Shown in pieces: positions 10,426 to 22,938 of a stretch of 64,000 nt of DNA. The notes under the pieces are model-generated. The model ran no database searches. It saw only the letters and a list, made by a program, of their open reading frames with translations, and was not told the DNA's origin. Within the stretch, counting starts at the first letter, position 1. Each line of letters opens with the position of its first letter. A program made the translations under genes and the position numbers. This stretch comes from Terebella lapidaria (taxonomy: Eukaryota; Annelida; Polychaeta; Terebellida; Terebellidae): contig OX424564.1 of the NCBI GenBank assembly GCA_949152475.1, positions 23,682,165-23,746,164 of the forward strand, written 5' to 3'.

Positions 10426-11985
10426 ATCATATCCTGCGCTTTCTTCTATATTCAATTAGGATTTAAAATGTGACAGACGGATTAAATGACATTCACACTG
10501 TCGGAACCCCGACTACCGTAACGTCACGTTACGGTAGTCATTAAGATGGCGGAATGTATGTCGATTCGTTTCGTTTCCTATCAATTTTTCTTGATAAGTT
10601 GTACGATAAAGTATCAAATGGGATCAATTTTGAAGCCACGAAATGTATGAATTTATCAGGTCCACTAAAGTAGCCAGAGCAGTGAGTGTACGTGTGATAT
10701 TCGTTCGATAAGAAAACAATGACGACTACCGTAACGTCAGGTAATATCAGAGTAATGACTACCGTAACGCGAACGGCCGACTACCGTAACGTTGCAAACC
10801 ACGTACATCATTGGTGTGCTATTTTGTTTTATATACTAATTCTCCACAACAAATATATCGTTTTCGTTTGTGGCTATACACCTGCCAGGTTGTGTATATG
10901 TTGTCAGTATTATATCGTCATGTAAGGCTACATTGGCAGTCCCGCTGTTGCAAATAATTATATGTATAATCCTGTTTATTTGCAGGGCACGTGTCGAACG
11001 TATCAACAATGGATATATAGTTACAATGTTATATAGCTCTTTATCAATATATAGTTACAATATTATATAGCCCTTTATCAATAATTATACAGACCTTGTA
11101 TGTAACAGCTCCTTGTTTGTCGTTTACTGATATGTTCATTGATCAGGAGCTCGGAATTAGGATTTGGACTTGATTGCCTGGAATTAATGCCTGCTTCGCA
11201 TCTTGACTTTGTTGAATCTATAGCAGTTATCTGGTTATAGCTCTCGTAGTTTGAAATGTTGTGGTCAACGTAATGCATTAGTGTAATGAATACGCAAACA
11301 TCCGAATTTTCAAGTTGTTACACCAAAATAGGCATAGGTTTCATGTGTGTCAATTTAGTTTGTAGATCATCGAGGCAATTTTTACAGCTGACGGTTTGAA
11401 TATATATAGGCCTACCATTTTGTTATAATATTCTTTGTCATTTGTTCTGCATCTGAAACCCATCTCTGTAATTATGAAAACGATGCGTATTTGCCAAGTC
11501 ACAGTAGTGACGTTACGGTAGTCGGACCGAATCGTTACGGTAGTCAATAGCAAATTTTATAAACGATCCCAAAAATGCCGTTACAACCTATTCTGCATGA
11601 CAATTATGTATTCTAATTGTCTTATACTATATGTCTGTGGAATAGTTCGTGTCAGTATATTATTTTAGCAAGAAAACAGCAGACAATTAAACGAATCGAT
11701 TTACCTTGCGCCATTTTCATCACTACCGTAACGTGAAGTTACGGTAGTCGGGTTCCGACAGTAATTCATTTAGTGGGCGAGTAGTATTAAGGCGCAGCGT
11801 ATGATACTTGGGCCGACTCGGCACAGCGATGCACAGCGCTGTGCTGTGCTGAGCACAATAGCGCACCTTACTCTGTTAATACTACTCACCCACTGAATGT
11901 ATACCATTTTTAATCCGTCAGGCACATTTTTAATCTTCAATGAATTTAGAAGAAATAGTAAGCTGCGCTACATGGGCCGAAGTTT
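10426..11985. repeat. foldback unit, copy B, split by a transposon
   Basis: The left half runs 10426-10495 and the right half continues at 11764-11985, with TAGTGGGCGAGTAGTATTAA, then the mirrored GTATACCATTTTTAATCC and AAATAGTAAGCTGCG. The intervening 1,268 bp is a separate element flanked by a target duplication. Confidence 0.6.
10496..11763. mobile_element. 1,268-bp non-autonomous DNA transposon with palindrome-bearing ends
   Basis: The ends read CACTGTCGGAACC and, inverted on the right, TACTGTCGGAACC. Inverted-repeat identity continues for about 54 bases to ATGGCG. ATTCA flanks both sides (10491-10495 and 11764-11768). Within each end lies a 29-base near-palindrome made of GACTACCGTAACG and its complement (10511-10539 on the left). 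Further copies of that 13-mer occur at 10724-10795 in one orientation and at 11508-11547 in the other. No coding region is seen. The family is uncertain; see the matching architecture at 46492-47230. Confidence 0.8.
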
Positions 11986-14900
11986 TTTTTACATAGTGCC
12001 ATGGAAAAAATATAGTGTCAAAATCGAATGGAAAGAAGCTATAGTGTATCTCGCGGTGGCCGCGTTATCGCTGGTTAAATATTATACTATTAGGGTCCGC
12101 GCTATCGTGGTAAAGGTTTCGACGTGGTTTAGGTAAATACGATAAATTCATACAGATACATGTATTGGCGTACAACAATAGTTCCATGGAATATCGGAAT
12201 TTATCAGTGGTCTATAGAAAATATTTGATATTTATTGGTCAAATAACCATTATGTACGAGTGACCACAGATAAGTTGTTCGATACTGATCGGGCGACGGT
12301 TGTCAAAATCGGGTGATCTTTTCGTGCTAGATTAGCCATGCAGATAAACCATGATAAATAAATGTGTATTAAGATTGGTTCCAGTCCAGGAAATGCTAAT
12401 GGTCGATATATTTTTCGACGAACAGCTTAAATCGGTTCCTGATGATGTTTTCAGAAACTTCCATGCAGGAAATAAAATATTTATATTTGACCCACCTACA
12501 CGAGGAGCGCTGCTTTCTCTCGTTGAATAAATAATATCAATGAGTTGTTTTTGTCTTAAATATTGCTGGGAGAAAAGAGTTACTGTTATTTTGTTTCAGT
12601 TATGTATGCGACCCAAATTTCCCGAACCGTTTTTCGCTCAATTCAGCCAGTGAAGAAATGAAAACCATATGGCTTGCTGGCCCTTCCAAGGTGGAAGGCT
12701 CTCACTTTTTTCTCACACATTTACTATTGCCGAACCATCAGGAAAGACTACCTCAGATAAGATCGTGCAGCGTCATATGAGAGCAGGTCTCAATATACTG
12801 TATGGACAGTATGATGAAATTGGTCTTTCATATCAGTAAATTGTATTGAAAAGCCTCAAATTTTCTCCTAATCGTGAAAAATTTGGAGAACATACAATAA
12901 CCAAGCATTATACCGAATTCGGTAACCATAGGGTCAGTGCTCTCGTCAGAGAATCCTATGACAAGTTTAAGTCGGGAAGACGTGGGACAAACACGACAGA
13001 CACATGTGGCTCTCCATCCCATTAGCTCAACGGCACAACCTATTCCGGATAGGAGATATCGATAAACAGTCTTACAAAGATTACGTGAATGCATAAATCA
13101 ACGTGCGTCAGCGTAACCTTTGTGAAATGCGTGCACACGGAAATATGTTCGTGAATTCACGTGATCACGTTGAATTCCTGACAGTGGATATATTTGAACT
13201 GAAATATTGAATATTTACAGGGTTCAAATTGTATGATTCACCATAAGAACGTTATGAACGGAACCACACATGTATTGACAATTATTGAAAACTTCGTCAT
13301 AGGGGTACCGTCCAATGTTTGTGATGTGAACACAATTGAGACCGTGGCTCGTCATAATGCACAAGCTTGAGAGACGCACATTGCATAAAAACACTGCACA
13401 GAATGAAAGAACGAATGGCAGTACATCTATTCACTGTAAAATCGGATGGAAACACACGGAACGATTATGCACAGAAGAACACTCATGGCGTAAACTGTTC
13501 CATACGTCTGCGCCAATGACATGAGATTATGGTGAAGTCAATAAAAAGTCGACTATTGGAATACACGTAGAGTCCGACCAAACACAAGTCCAAACCAAGT
13601 TTATTGGCCAGCGCGCTGGTCTTCTAAGTTTGGGTAAAAACAGACCCACGGAGGGTAGTTATGAGTGGGCCCGGTCCTGCAATCATTTGTTAAATATAGT
13701 AATCTCAACAAAAGGATCACAACACATTCAATAATAAGATTTTTGGTTGTTTCCATAAGGTTTTACATTTAATCTTGTGAATAAACACAAATAGTGTGAG
13801 AAAGCTTCGCGATTTTTTTGGACCCGACTCCACGGGGGTCAAGCGTACTTGAAGTATTCGGAGGAACATTGGCGCTCCTGGATTATTGGGCGTGAGAGTG
13901 TGCGTTACTTTGATATTAAACGTCATGGTGGAACAAAATAGTGTAAGAGTAGGCTGCAAAAAACAAAACAAAAAAGAACTCCCGAAGAAACGCACCTACA
14001 AAGTGTATACACACAGTGGCTAGGAATTACGCGTTATTCAGGGAATGCTCATAAAATCGTAAGTATTACGCGTTATTCGGGTATCACGCTGACTTTTAGC
14101 AGGAAATAAATACAATTTATTTATACTCATGGTTGTTATACATAGATTAAATTGAAGAACTAAGACAGTGTTGCGATACCTTTGGCTGCACAATATCTGC
14201 CAATTTTGCTTCGACAGCCGCTCTTCTCAGGTTTGGGGTTGAAAATATGTTATGTACATATCGGAATTAATGTAAATAAAATGCGAGATCTATATTAGAG
14301 ATAATATGGGCTTCACGTGTGTCTGTCTTCATAATGTTTCACATTGGTCGCATGCGGCACGAATCTTGGTTGAATGTATCATTTGTTTATTCGCTATACG
14401 TTACGTGATTTGCCTGAAGGCATTACTCGTATGTGCATGAGTACATATTTTGTTGACGCTGTTGTACTTCATTTGTAAATGGGAATCTTCCTCCAGTTTT
14501 ACTGATCAATTGATGAAATAGATCCAAATTCAAGAGATAATGTTTTCACTTGATGAGCTTCCATATTAAAGACATGAAAAATTCTCAGTATTACCAATTT
14601 CAGATTTATGAAGATTGGGAGAAAAATATTGATGATAATGATAAATGGAGAGTATCGTCAGTATTTGAAGCACGTGCGGCCTCAAATCATTCTTTAAGAA
14701 CAGCTCCACCATCCCCGTCTACGCTCATTTGCTTCCTCATGCTGTAACGCCACCTTGATACAGGCAAAGCACTGTTAAAATTTCCGGGAATCAAAGCCGA
14801 CGATGTTGGTTTAGCGTAATATATACGCATCCAGTAGCGCAACGAAAATATTGAGCTAGATCTCTGATGTTGGCAGAACAATTGTTTCCGACATAAAATG

Positions 14901-15770
14901 TGATGAAAAATATGCTTTTTACACTAAAATAGACGCATAAACTACTAGTATAATTTAATTCAAAACTTTTTGCAACATTAACCATTGAAGGTCTGAACTC
15001 GGATATACAACTATAGATGTTCTTCTTTGTTTGTTATAAGGTACGGAGAATAATTAAATTGATGTTATTCTCCACACCAACTTCCCCATCCCAACATATT
15101 TCCGCTGGCCACAAAAATAATACTTTCAACTGTAGTTACTTGTAACGTCATCAGGTACAGAAAACATAGGTCAATGTGGGTTGGCATTTTTTCTTTTTTC
15201 TCCCCCCCCCCCCTTTTTTTTCTTCTTGCTGATAGACCTATGATAGACCTAAAGCTAAGTGTACCATTATTCCTAGCATATTTCTATTTTTTCGGATGAG
15301 ACTTGAAGTTCATTGTGGGAGAGAAAGGAAAGTGCCATCACTAATTTTGTTGAAATCAAACATCGGTCGTTTTGTGGGTGTCTGAATTGAATTGACCCTG
15401 ACGACCTTCTGGTCACTATGCATTGAATATATCAGATTATCAACAACAGATCATAGCAGAGCGGACCACTATTGGTCATTTTCCTTTGTTTGTGTTATTC
15501 CTTTATTCTCTTTTATTTTCATATTTACTGAAAATTTAACACTGCTCGTATCGAATTCTTAATATAGTGTCTCTCTTATGGCTTTCTGCTAATATCATAG
15601 TGAGCAACATCTTACAGTTCCACAAATGTACCTTTTGACATACAAGTCAACCGTATAAGACAATACATGTATGAGGAAATCTCAAGATTTACATGCCAAT
15701 TACACAGCCAGCTCAAAGTGATGAGCCGAAAGTTTAGAGGGTACTAAGTGGAGTGACAACAACAATGGGA
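11986..15770. other. no gene or clear repeat supported
   Basis: AT-rich anonymous DNA. Small items only: a GACCAGCGCGCTGGCC-type palindrome near 13610, a direct repeat of ATTACGCGTTATTC about 40 bases apart near 14030 and 14068, and a C12 run at 15202-15213. Open frames are short and lack family resemblance. Confidence 0.4.
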
Positions 15771-15811
15771 TTACACTGGTATTAAATCAACTGTGCACCA
15801 TTGAACCTGAA

Positions 15812-16037
15812 AACAAATGTGGGGAATTTCATTAGAACATAAATTGGTTACCATGGGTTCCACGCGGATAGGCACGACTACCGATGTAGAATATATCTTC
15901 AAGACAAGTTCAGCTTGGGAACCAATGCAAAAGTGGAATGGTTTATTGTCTGGAAGTAGTACAATATTGCACCGCCAAGTGGAGTGCCCGTCTAACAAAT
16001 GGTCGAGCTTAACTGAATTTGGACTGAATACGGTGCT
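15812..16037 (-). CDS. possible single exon, uncharacterised
   Basis: On the minus strand an open stretch reads through a composition less AT-rich than its flanks. A plausible acceptor (GCAGTGTTTCCAG) stands before it and CAG|GTTC after it. The peptide includes GHSTWRCNIVLLPDNKPF and several cysteines. I recognise no family and no partner exons. It may be chance. Confidence 0.2.
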
Positions 16038-16283
16038 GGAAACACTGCTGATAAAGGTCTTAGGAAATATCTGATAAAGCCAGGAATTGTTTATCGTGTT
16101 TTAAAATTTGGTATGCAGGTGATTTTGAACTTCGCTCACTGAGTGAATATCACAATTTATTTCCAAAATTTTGTGGTTTATATTTAAATGTCCAATATAG
16201 AATCATCACACTTTTGGGAAATGTGAAGGAGAATGAAAACAAAATTCCCAAATCAGTTTCACCACCCATATAACTATGTATGT

Positions 16284-16928
16284 TCATCGATTACAACGAT
16301 TTTTCCACTGTCTGACAAGGTTGGACATTTGCGGATCCAGAGCTGAGGGATAACACACACCCCCTGGGGTCACCAGCAATACACGATCAGCTTCATCGAG
16401 ATGAAATGTGGCCCTCGAGTTATCGCTTCCTGCATGATTAACTGTCAGGCTGGTTCCTTTGGTATCACAATGTTTTGGTTCATGACTACTTAATTGTGTG
16501 AAGATTTGCCGAATAATTCCTGCAATAACTTTCGTGATTGGAAAATGTACGCCAATCCCAGTTACTGTAGCGATCGTCTGGAGAAGTAAGTGGTCAGTGA
16601 TATCTTCAAACCCAAAGCCTCGCTGCTGTAATTGTTGTAATACTGCTTGCACGATACCCATCAAAACAGCGTTTGTACCTGTTCCCAAATCATCCGCAAA
16701 TACATCATCGCCATGGAGACTGCCATCATCATGACTGGATCTACCATAGTTGCACTCGCCATCACGTTCTTCATCAGAGCTGTTTTCTGATATGTCTCTT
16801 GCGTTCTCTTCAGAAGGACTTGCGTTCGCTTCAGAAGAAGCTGTTGAATCCCCTCGGATTCTACCATAGATGAACCTTCCCAGGATAGCACGGGGCCCAT
16901 AGACGAGCCCATAGACGATTTGAAGCAT
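16284..16928 (-). CDS. uncharacterised 214-residue open reading frame
   Basis: This is the longest unexplained open frame outside the named genes. The protein starts with a hydrophobic/aromatic stretch (MLQIVYGLVYGPRAILGRF), followed by an acidic Ser/Glu/Asp-rich low-complexity segment at about 28-80, then a hydrophobic, probably helical region with VLMGIVQAVLQQLQQRGF and TIATVTGIGVHFPITKVIAG, and a short basic end (WKNRCNR). No catalytic motif, cysteine framework or family is recognised. The ATG at 16928 lies just after AATATAAATA. Another minus frame overlaps its 5' end. It could be an orphan gene, an exon or a decayed gene. Confidence 0.4.
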   Translation of the reverse strand: MLQIVYGLVYGPRAILGRFIYGRIRGDSTASSEANASPSEENARDISENSSDEERDGECNYGRSSHDDGSLHGDDVFADDLGTGTNAVLMGIVQAVLQQLQQRGFGFEDITDHLLLQTIATVTGIGVHFPITKVIAGIIRQIFTQLSSHEPKHCDTKGTSLTVNHAGSDNSRATFHLDEADRVLLVTPGGVCYPSALDPQMSNLVRQWKNRCNR

Positions 16929-16949
16929 TATTTATATTCGTGTCTTTGT

Positions 16950-17340
16950 TAGTGGCATTTTCCGAAACTTGATTTCGTATTAGAGTCCACACAGAAAATG
17001 TGTGTTCGGCAACTTTCATGAACATACTTCGGCAATAGATTTGAAGATCAGTGTGACATTTTACAGTTTGGAAAATCAATACTCTCTGTGCAATTCTCAT
17101 GATCTGCCGGTAAGCTACAGCACTCTTGGTGCTATGTTCATCCGCAATCGACGGAGTTCGCTCTATCCAGCAATTAACTGCTAACTTTGACACTGAGAAG
17201 CAAGGAACCGGAACATTCCTGAGTTTATTGATATCGCGTTGGAGTATTGATAGGTTGTTTCCTCTCAATATTCTTTCGTGCTTTCGAACTATCATGATAT
17301 CTTCGAGATGGATATAATCGTTTGTTATCTGTGATAACAC
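16950..17340 (-). CDS. possible exon upstream of the 214-residue frame
   Basis: An open minus-strand frame of about 130 codons, with several cysteines and a basic N-terminal half (IMIVRKHERILRGNNLSI). It lies immediately 5' of the 214-residue frame on the same strand but in a different frame, so the two could be adjacent exons or unrelated. No family is recognised. Confidence 0.2.
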
Positions 17341-17344
17341 ACAT

Positions 17345-18935
17345 CACAACTCTATATAGCACGAAGCAATATAAACACGCCTGTGTGGTAAAAAAAAAAA
17401 CATTTTGTTTTTTACAAAGTACATTCGTTGATTACGGGAGATCTCATGCCGTTGTCTGCTGACCACAGTTCTAGCGCTACCTATAGACCGGCGTACCTCC
17501 ATTAAGGATTTCGACCAATGAATCAACACACGCGTCGCCCACAATTACTAACAACCTTTTATGAAATGTAATAGTCCATGCTGGTTCACTCTCCTCGTTT
17601 ATGTAAACAATGGTCACGGACAAATCGGACAGTAAAATAAAAATACAATAAAATTCGGACAGATAGTATTTTACGGTCGAGTTAGTTTCAGATGGAACAT
17701 TACATTGCAAAATAAAACACACCTAGAATTCTAGTAGCAAAGTGTCATTTGTGGTGTCGTTCTTGTTGAGATAGAGATATTGTGACCATCTGGTGAAAAG
17801 GAAAAGTTTGTTTTGATTGGTAACTATAAACAGCGATATCTATTCGAGTATATTTTGTCACTCTTCTCACATTGATAACGAAATATGAACAAGATTCTGC
17901 TAAATACCAATCGTTACATCCATGACAGGAAAACATCCTTTTTTTTAAAAAAAGTAACACTCAAATCTGGTAATCTGACAGAACGCCTCGGGCAGTAATC
18001 TCTCCCTCGGGGAATAATCCGCTGTACCAATATATATACAGGTTTGTATTTATTTATTACATATGTGGTTACCAGACAAAAACCCAGCTGACATTCAATG
18101 TACATGTAGTCAGAAAACAAAACAAAAAGTTGAAAAAGTCATCCCAGTTAAACAACATTTGCATTTATATTCATTCTCTTCATTACAGACTATGATATAT
18201 TATAACATATACATTGACTGCAGAACATCGTCATTTTGTCAGTACGTTTCGTCACCCGAATTAGGCTGAAATATGAACCAGAAAATAATGAACATCTATA
18301 AATAGGCCACGGTGTTATTAAATATGAGGCGTCGGATTTAGAAACCTGAATTAAAAGTAATTAATCAGCCCTGTCCAAATACCCGTTTGGACAAGTTTGC
18401 AAATAAACAGGTGATCCATATACGATGATGAACATCGACTTCCACGTGCCACTTTATGATAAACTTTTTGCTGCCGTCGGTAATATAAATGCACTAATGT
18501 TGTTTTAAATTAGTGTCTCACTAAAAAAACATTCAGTATATTTTCGTATAAATCGGAACCCTAATGCTACGCGCAACACATCTGGGATACAAATCGTTAA
18601 AAAACATACATAAAAGAATTCCTGGGATATGTCATGTATATGTGAATTTTGTCTAATTATTGCAGTAACAAAAGAAATTTAACAAGACTTGATATGTTTC
18701 TAGATATTTCCAACTGAAAAAATGACACTGCACGATGTTGATTACATATTAAGAAATAGATGTAATGCATGGCAAATCATGACTTTAACACAAATCAAAC
18801 ATAGCAAACACATGGGAAAAGGAATAAAAAGCGTGAAAAATACCACCGCGTGAGGCTGACAACGTCAGCAGAAAAAAAACAAGTGTTTAATGGGTAGTGC
18901 TTGGTCCCTCGAGTTATACAAATCTCAATCAACGT
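17345..18935. other. no gene or repeat supported
   Basis: Anonymous AT-rich sequence with short open frames only. No splice-supported coding segment or structured repeat was found. Confidence 0.4.
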
Positions 18936-18939
18936 TTTC

Positions 18940-19035
18940 CTAGTGAATTGTGAAAATAGGAGAGCCATTCAGATCCACTTCCCGGAATATGCCAGAAGCA
19001 ATTGAAGGGAATGATGAAGAGGCTTTCAGTGTTTC
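18940..19035. repeat. duplication block U, copy 1
   Basis: CACTTCCCGGAATATGCCAG followed by GGAATGATGAAGAGGCTTT resembles 36150-36235 (GACTTCCTGGAATATGTCG, GGCAATGATGGCGAGGTTTT). In both places block X follows. Confidence 0.5.
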
Positions 19036-19389
19036 TGCCAGCTTGTAAAACAACGCAAGAAAACTGTGTTAATGGAATGCTGCGGTATTTGAGAAAAATT
19101 TTGACCGTTACTAATAGCACAAATTTATATCCCGTAAAATACATACCGATGATGACATCCAATATCACATCTAAATGCATGACATAACGACAAGACATGG
19201 TGATTTGGTGACAGGCTGTGTATCATAACTTAGCTTTCAGACTGAGTTTTCAAAAACAATAAATGCATTCACATTCACTGGAAGCAGGCGACTACACTGA
19301 ACAACCCAAACAGATCACTCATCGTGGTACGAGATGACATACAATGCACTGAGATATGCTGAAAGATGCCGAATATTTATGTATATTTT

Positions 19390-19655
19390 GAGGATGAACC
19401 GTGTATCATTGAATTGGTACTAACTGTGCACACACACATTTTCAAATTCGGTAAACATTGACCAAAGAGATCATTCATATATTTTGAACTCATTGCAATG
19501 TGGTGTCTGGAACGTGACTCCATGACTTGATTAATTTTGTTCGGGAAAATTGAATGAGTACTCACAGCTCATATGTGAACATGGTAAATATAATCACCTC
19601 TTTGAGCAAGGTTACCCAGTCCATTAATCAGACAACGCAAATAAAATTCTATAGC
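19390..19655. repeat. duplication block X, copy 1
   Basis: Shares GCAATGTGGTGTCTGGAACG and TTAATCAGACAACGCAAATA with five other places (near 26.8, 37.9, 51.95, 59.6 and 62.1 kb). The last part is open in one plus-strand frame in every copy that has it. Confidence 0.6.
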
Positions 19656-20149
19656 CTCTAAGACTGATTGTAAAATGATTTTATCAATTGACCTTTATAT
19701 TTAATTTTGACAAGGCATATTTATAACTAGCATGCCGGATTTAGTTCGACAACTGGCTTGGTCGAAACGAAGTTTTAAGTATTGGTCATTTCATCGCTGT
19801 GTCAACAATATCAAACATCATAAATCGAAATGATGATGCAGTATGAGTTTCATCTTGTGCACACTAGGCTTGGATAATAAGATAATGAATATTTATCACT
19901 ATCAAGAATGCGAAGATTTTGTTGAGTTATCATTTTGAAAACATGGGCAAAAGAGCATCAACATAAGATCATAGATTGAGGGCTTATCCAGACATTTGCA
20001 TTTGCAAATAATCATTCATCCACAGGCAAAGGCCATTCCACTGACATATGGCAAAAATGTACAATATAATTATTCAGTATACACAACCCCATGAAAACCA
20101 GAGATATACTGAGCCTACCATGCCCCACATGTGCAAATACTTGAGCAGA

Positions 20150-20720
20150 CCTTCAATATAAGTTTCTGCAACTACATTTAACGCATTGTCTGCCCCTGAT
20201 GACGCCAGTGTGTCTTTGGATGAACTAATTGGTCGAGTTTCGTTTCTATTGCCAAATCTCGTATTTTTACGTTTTTTGGTACCATTATTGGTACAACAGC
20301 TGGCGGACGTTAAATCTGTCCCCGAGGATACCATCAACTGGATGAACTAATTGGTCGAGTTTCGTTTCTATTGCAAAATCTCGTATTTTTACGTTTTTTG
20401 GTACCATTATTGGTACAACAGCTGGCGGACGTTTAATCTGTCCCCGAGGATACCATCAACTCAGTGGCAATCTGGTCTGTGATTAGGTACTTATGTACTT
20501 GTCATGTATCTTTTCCATGGGGTTTGTTTCAGATTTCAAAATTATTTTCATAGGCTGTTGGGCAGTTGTATACTAATTCCATCAGGCGTGCAGTAAAAAC
20601 AACGACATTTAACACACTGCTTCCCCCCGATGACGCCACTGTGTCTTTGGATAAACTGTTTGGTCGGGCTTTGTTTCTATTGCAAAATGTTGTATTTTAC
20701 GTTCGTTATTGACACCATTG
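20150..20720. repeat. duplication block W, copy 1
   Basis: Shares CCCTGATGACGCCAGTGTGT, TTGGTCGAGTTTCGTTTCTA and GTCCCCGAGGATACCATCAA with the longer array at 50180-51262. It contains a recent internal duplication. Confidence 0.65.
20218..20461. repeat. 122-bp tandem duplication, two near-identical units
   Basis: GGATGAACTAATTGGTCGAG begins at 20218 and again at 20340. The two units differ at very few positions, so the duplication is recent. Confidence 0.9.
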
Positions 20721-20779
20721 CATTGCTCATGCAAGAGACAAATATCCAAGCGGTCAAGCAATTAGAACGTTATCAGTAA

Positions 20780-21005
20780 TATTTTGTCCATACCTAGAAG
20801 GTCATGGAATAAATGCTTGTCGCAAAAGCACTCATAACTACAGCAATATGCAAGATTTGTATCAACAAGAATATCAACGAACCTACAATGCACTTGTTCC
20901 CACGAAACTGTGGATTGTCCTGTCAATGACCTGTTCGTTTTGTTGCGCGTGGAGTGTGCAATTTATTGCAGAGGTTCTTGCGATTTGGGAAATATTGGTT
21001 TCCTA
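20780..21005. repeat. duplication block Z, copy 1
   Basis: AAGCACTCATAACTACAGCA and GAAACTGTGGATTGTCCTGT recur in diverged form at 28440-28700, 43925-44200 and 54125-54360. Confidence 0.6.
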
Positions 21006-21059
21006 GAGCAGCTTTTAGGAAGCTTTCAGCATTAAACTTAGAATATGACTTTTTAATGA

Positions 21060-21305
21060 AGAATTAATTACTTTTGAAACTGGAAGTTGAATATTAAAAA
21101 CACGGACTTAAATGTTCAAAACCTGTAACTAAATATTGACACCTGGAATTAAATATTAAAATCGGGAAATAAGTATTGAAACCAGGAAATAATTTAAAAC
21201 CTGAAATGGAATAAATATTAAACCAAATAAGTTTAAAACCTGAAATGAATTACTAAACCCTGGAATTAAATATTAAAACCGGGAAATAAGTATTACAACC
21301 TTGAT
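21060..21305. repeat. degenerate AT-rich minisatellite
   Basis: Irregular repeats of about 25-30 bases built on GGAATTAAATATTAAAAC and AAACCTGAAATG. TGGAATTAAATATTAAAA occurs twice, followed each time by CGGGAAATAAGTATT. Confidence 0.6.
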
Positions 21306-21489
21306 TTGATCATTCTCACATCTGGATCACAATCATCACTCCTAAATCATACCATTACGTTACCTGTAGGCATTGATTGATGCAGGTGTGTCATCCCCAG
21401 CGCATTGCGGAATCACCGAGTGAAGAACAAATGGTATTTAGATACACAATCTTGCTCACCTTTCAAAACATCCAATCCCAGGCTTATTA

Positions 21490-21891
21490 GGCAAAAAAAA
21501 AAGTATTATGGTTCTGGTTAATGGTGCGCGTCATTTTGAACCCCGCGCATCACTCGTTTTTGTTAAAAACGAAAAATAAAAACGCGCGCATCTCTTTCTG
21601 GCAGCCGATTTTCGTTTTTTTTTCAAAGTAAATTGACACCTGTACATCGATTTGGTGAGATAATGATCGAGTTAAATGACCCCGAGTGTCTTTGACATTG
21701 CAAAACTTGGTGCATGGCTGGCCAAACAGAGCAAATTCAACCGGGTCGCTTATCAACAGCCATTTTTAGGGGAAAATGGTTGGCCGAATGGGCCATATTT
21801 GACCGGATCAGTCATCGATCGCCAATTTTAGCAAAATCGCATCACTTTTTCGGGGACCCCGATAACCAGAACCATAATACTTTTTTTTGGC
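21490..21891. mobile_element. 402-bp inverted-repeat element (MITE)
   Basis: The left end GGCAAAAAAAAAAGTATTAT, continuing GGTTCTGGTTA, is mirrored on the right (TAACCAGAACC, ATAATACTTTTTTTTGGC). The flanks CTTATTA and CTTATCA form a likely 7-bp target duplication with one mismatch. No coding region. Confidence 0.7.
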
Positions 21892-21899
21892 CTTATCAG

Positions 21900-22810
21900 C
21901 ATAATACATTAGTCGTAACTTCATAGCCATCGACACTGGGGCATGTATAAATGGATGTGGTATTGATGTGCATGCCACGTAATACTATTGCATAGTTCGT
22001 GCTATTGATAGGAAGTGGATAGTATAAATCTGGGTATGACGGACACAATAAATCACAATGGCAATCCTTGGGGGTAAAACGTGTACTGGATCTTTTTTTA
22101 GCTAACAACTGACTTATCACTAATAGTGATACCTTAACCTTTGTAATGAGACTAATCTTGGGTGTGGTTAACTGAATGGCTGGAGAATACATTACAGACC
22201 CTCACCAAAATATTGTTATATTATCATATGTCTCTTCAGTGCGTTCCTATCTTATTCAATGTAATTTGGCGAGTGCAATAAATATCCATATTGCATTGTT
22301 GTTATGACTGCACTGGCCAGAACTCGTTGCTATGACGTAACTCATTGTCTCTTTTGTGTTGGAAAACGTTATTGTAGACATATAATAAACCAAATTCTAC
22401 ATAGTACTGGAATTTATTTCTCACTTGGTCCTTCCACGACGTGAAAGGACCCGTGCGATAAAAATCCTAGTACAATGCAGTATTTGGTTTACATCATATG
22501 CCACAAAACCAGTCGTCTTGCTAAATCAGCAGCTTGACGAAATTGTTTCAAGGACTCTGTACTCTCATTGCTAAAAATACAGTATATTGGCTAGAAATAT
22601 CATTCCAGTGATTGACAGCAAGGACCTCGAATCCCCAATAAAGTTCTGTAATGGTGCTAACATCGATTGAATCCATGAAACAATGCTCAGAATATGGAAA
22701 CGTTTCCATCTGACAAAAAAACTGTGTTTATCTTCGGGTTTCGTGGTCCACTTTCTGTCCGATCCTGATCTTGCTTAATGAAGGACATTTGAGGAGCAGT
22801 TCAGCCATTA
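21900..22810. repeat. duplication block V, copy 1
   Basis: GTGCTATTGATAGGAAGTGG, CATTGCTAAAAATACAGTA and TTTCGTGGTCCACTTTCTGT recur at 39150-39840. Weaker traces are at about 54980, 60600-60790 and 62590-62770. Confidence 0.6.
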
Positions 22811-22938
22811 TCTTTTCGACGTTTTTTCTCATTTCAGTGTTTTTCCTAGTAAAATATTATGTGCAGTAACTTAAATAGTGTAAGCATTCACTTCGCTGTT
22901 GAATGATCTGCTACACTATTTCGTTCAACTATAATTAT

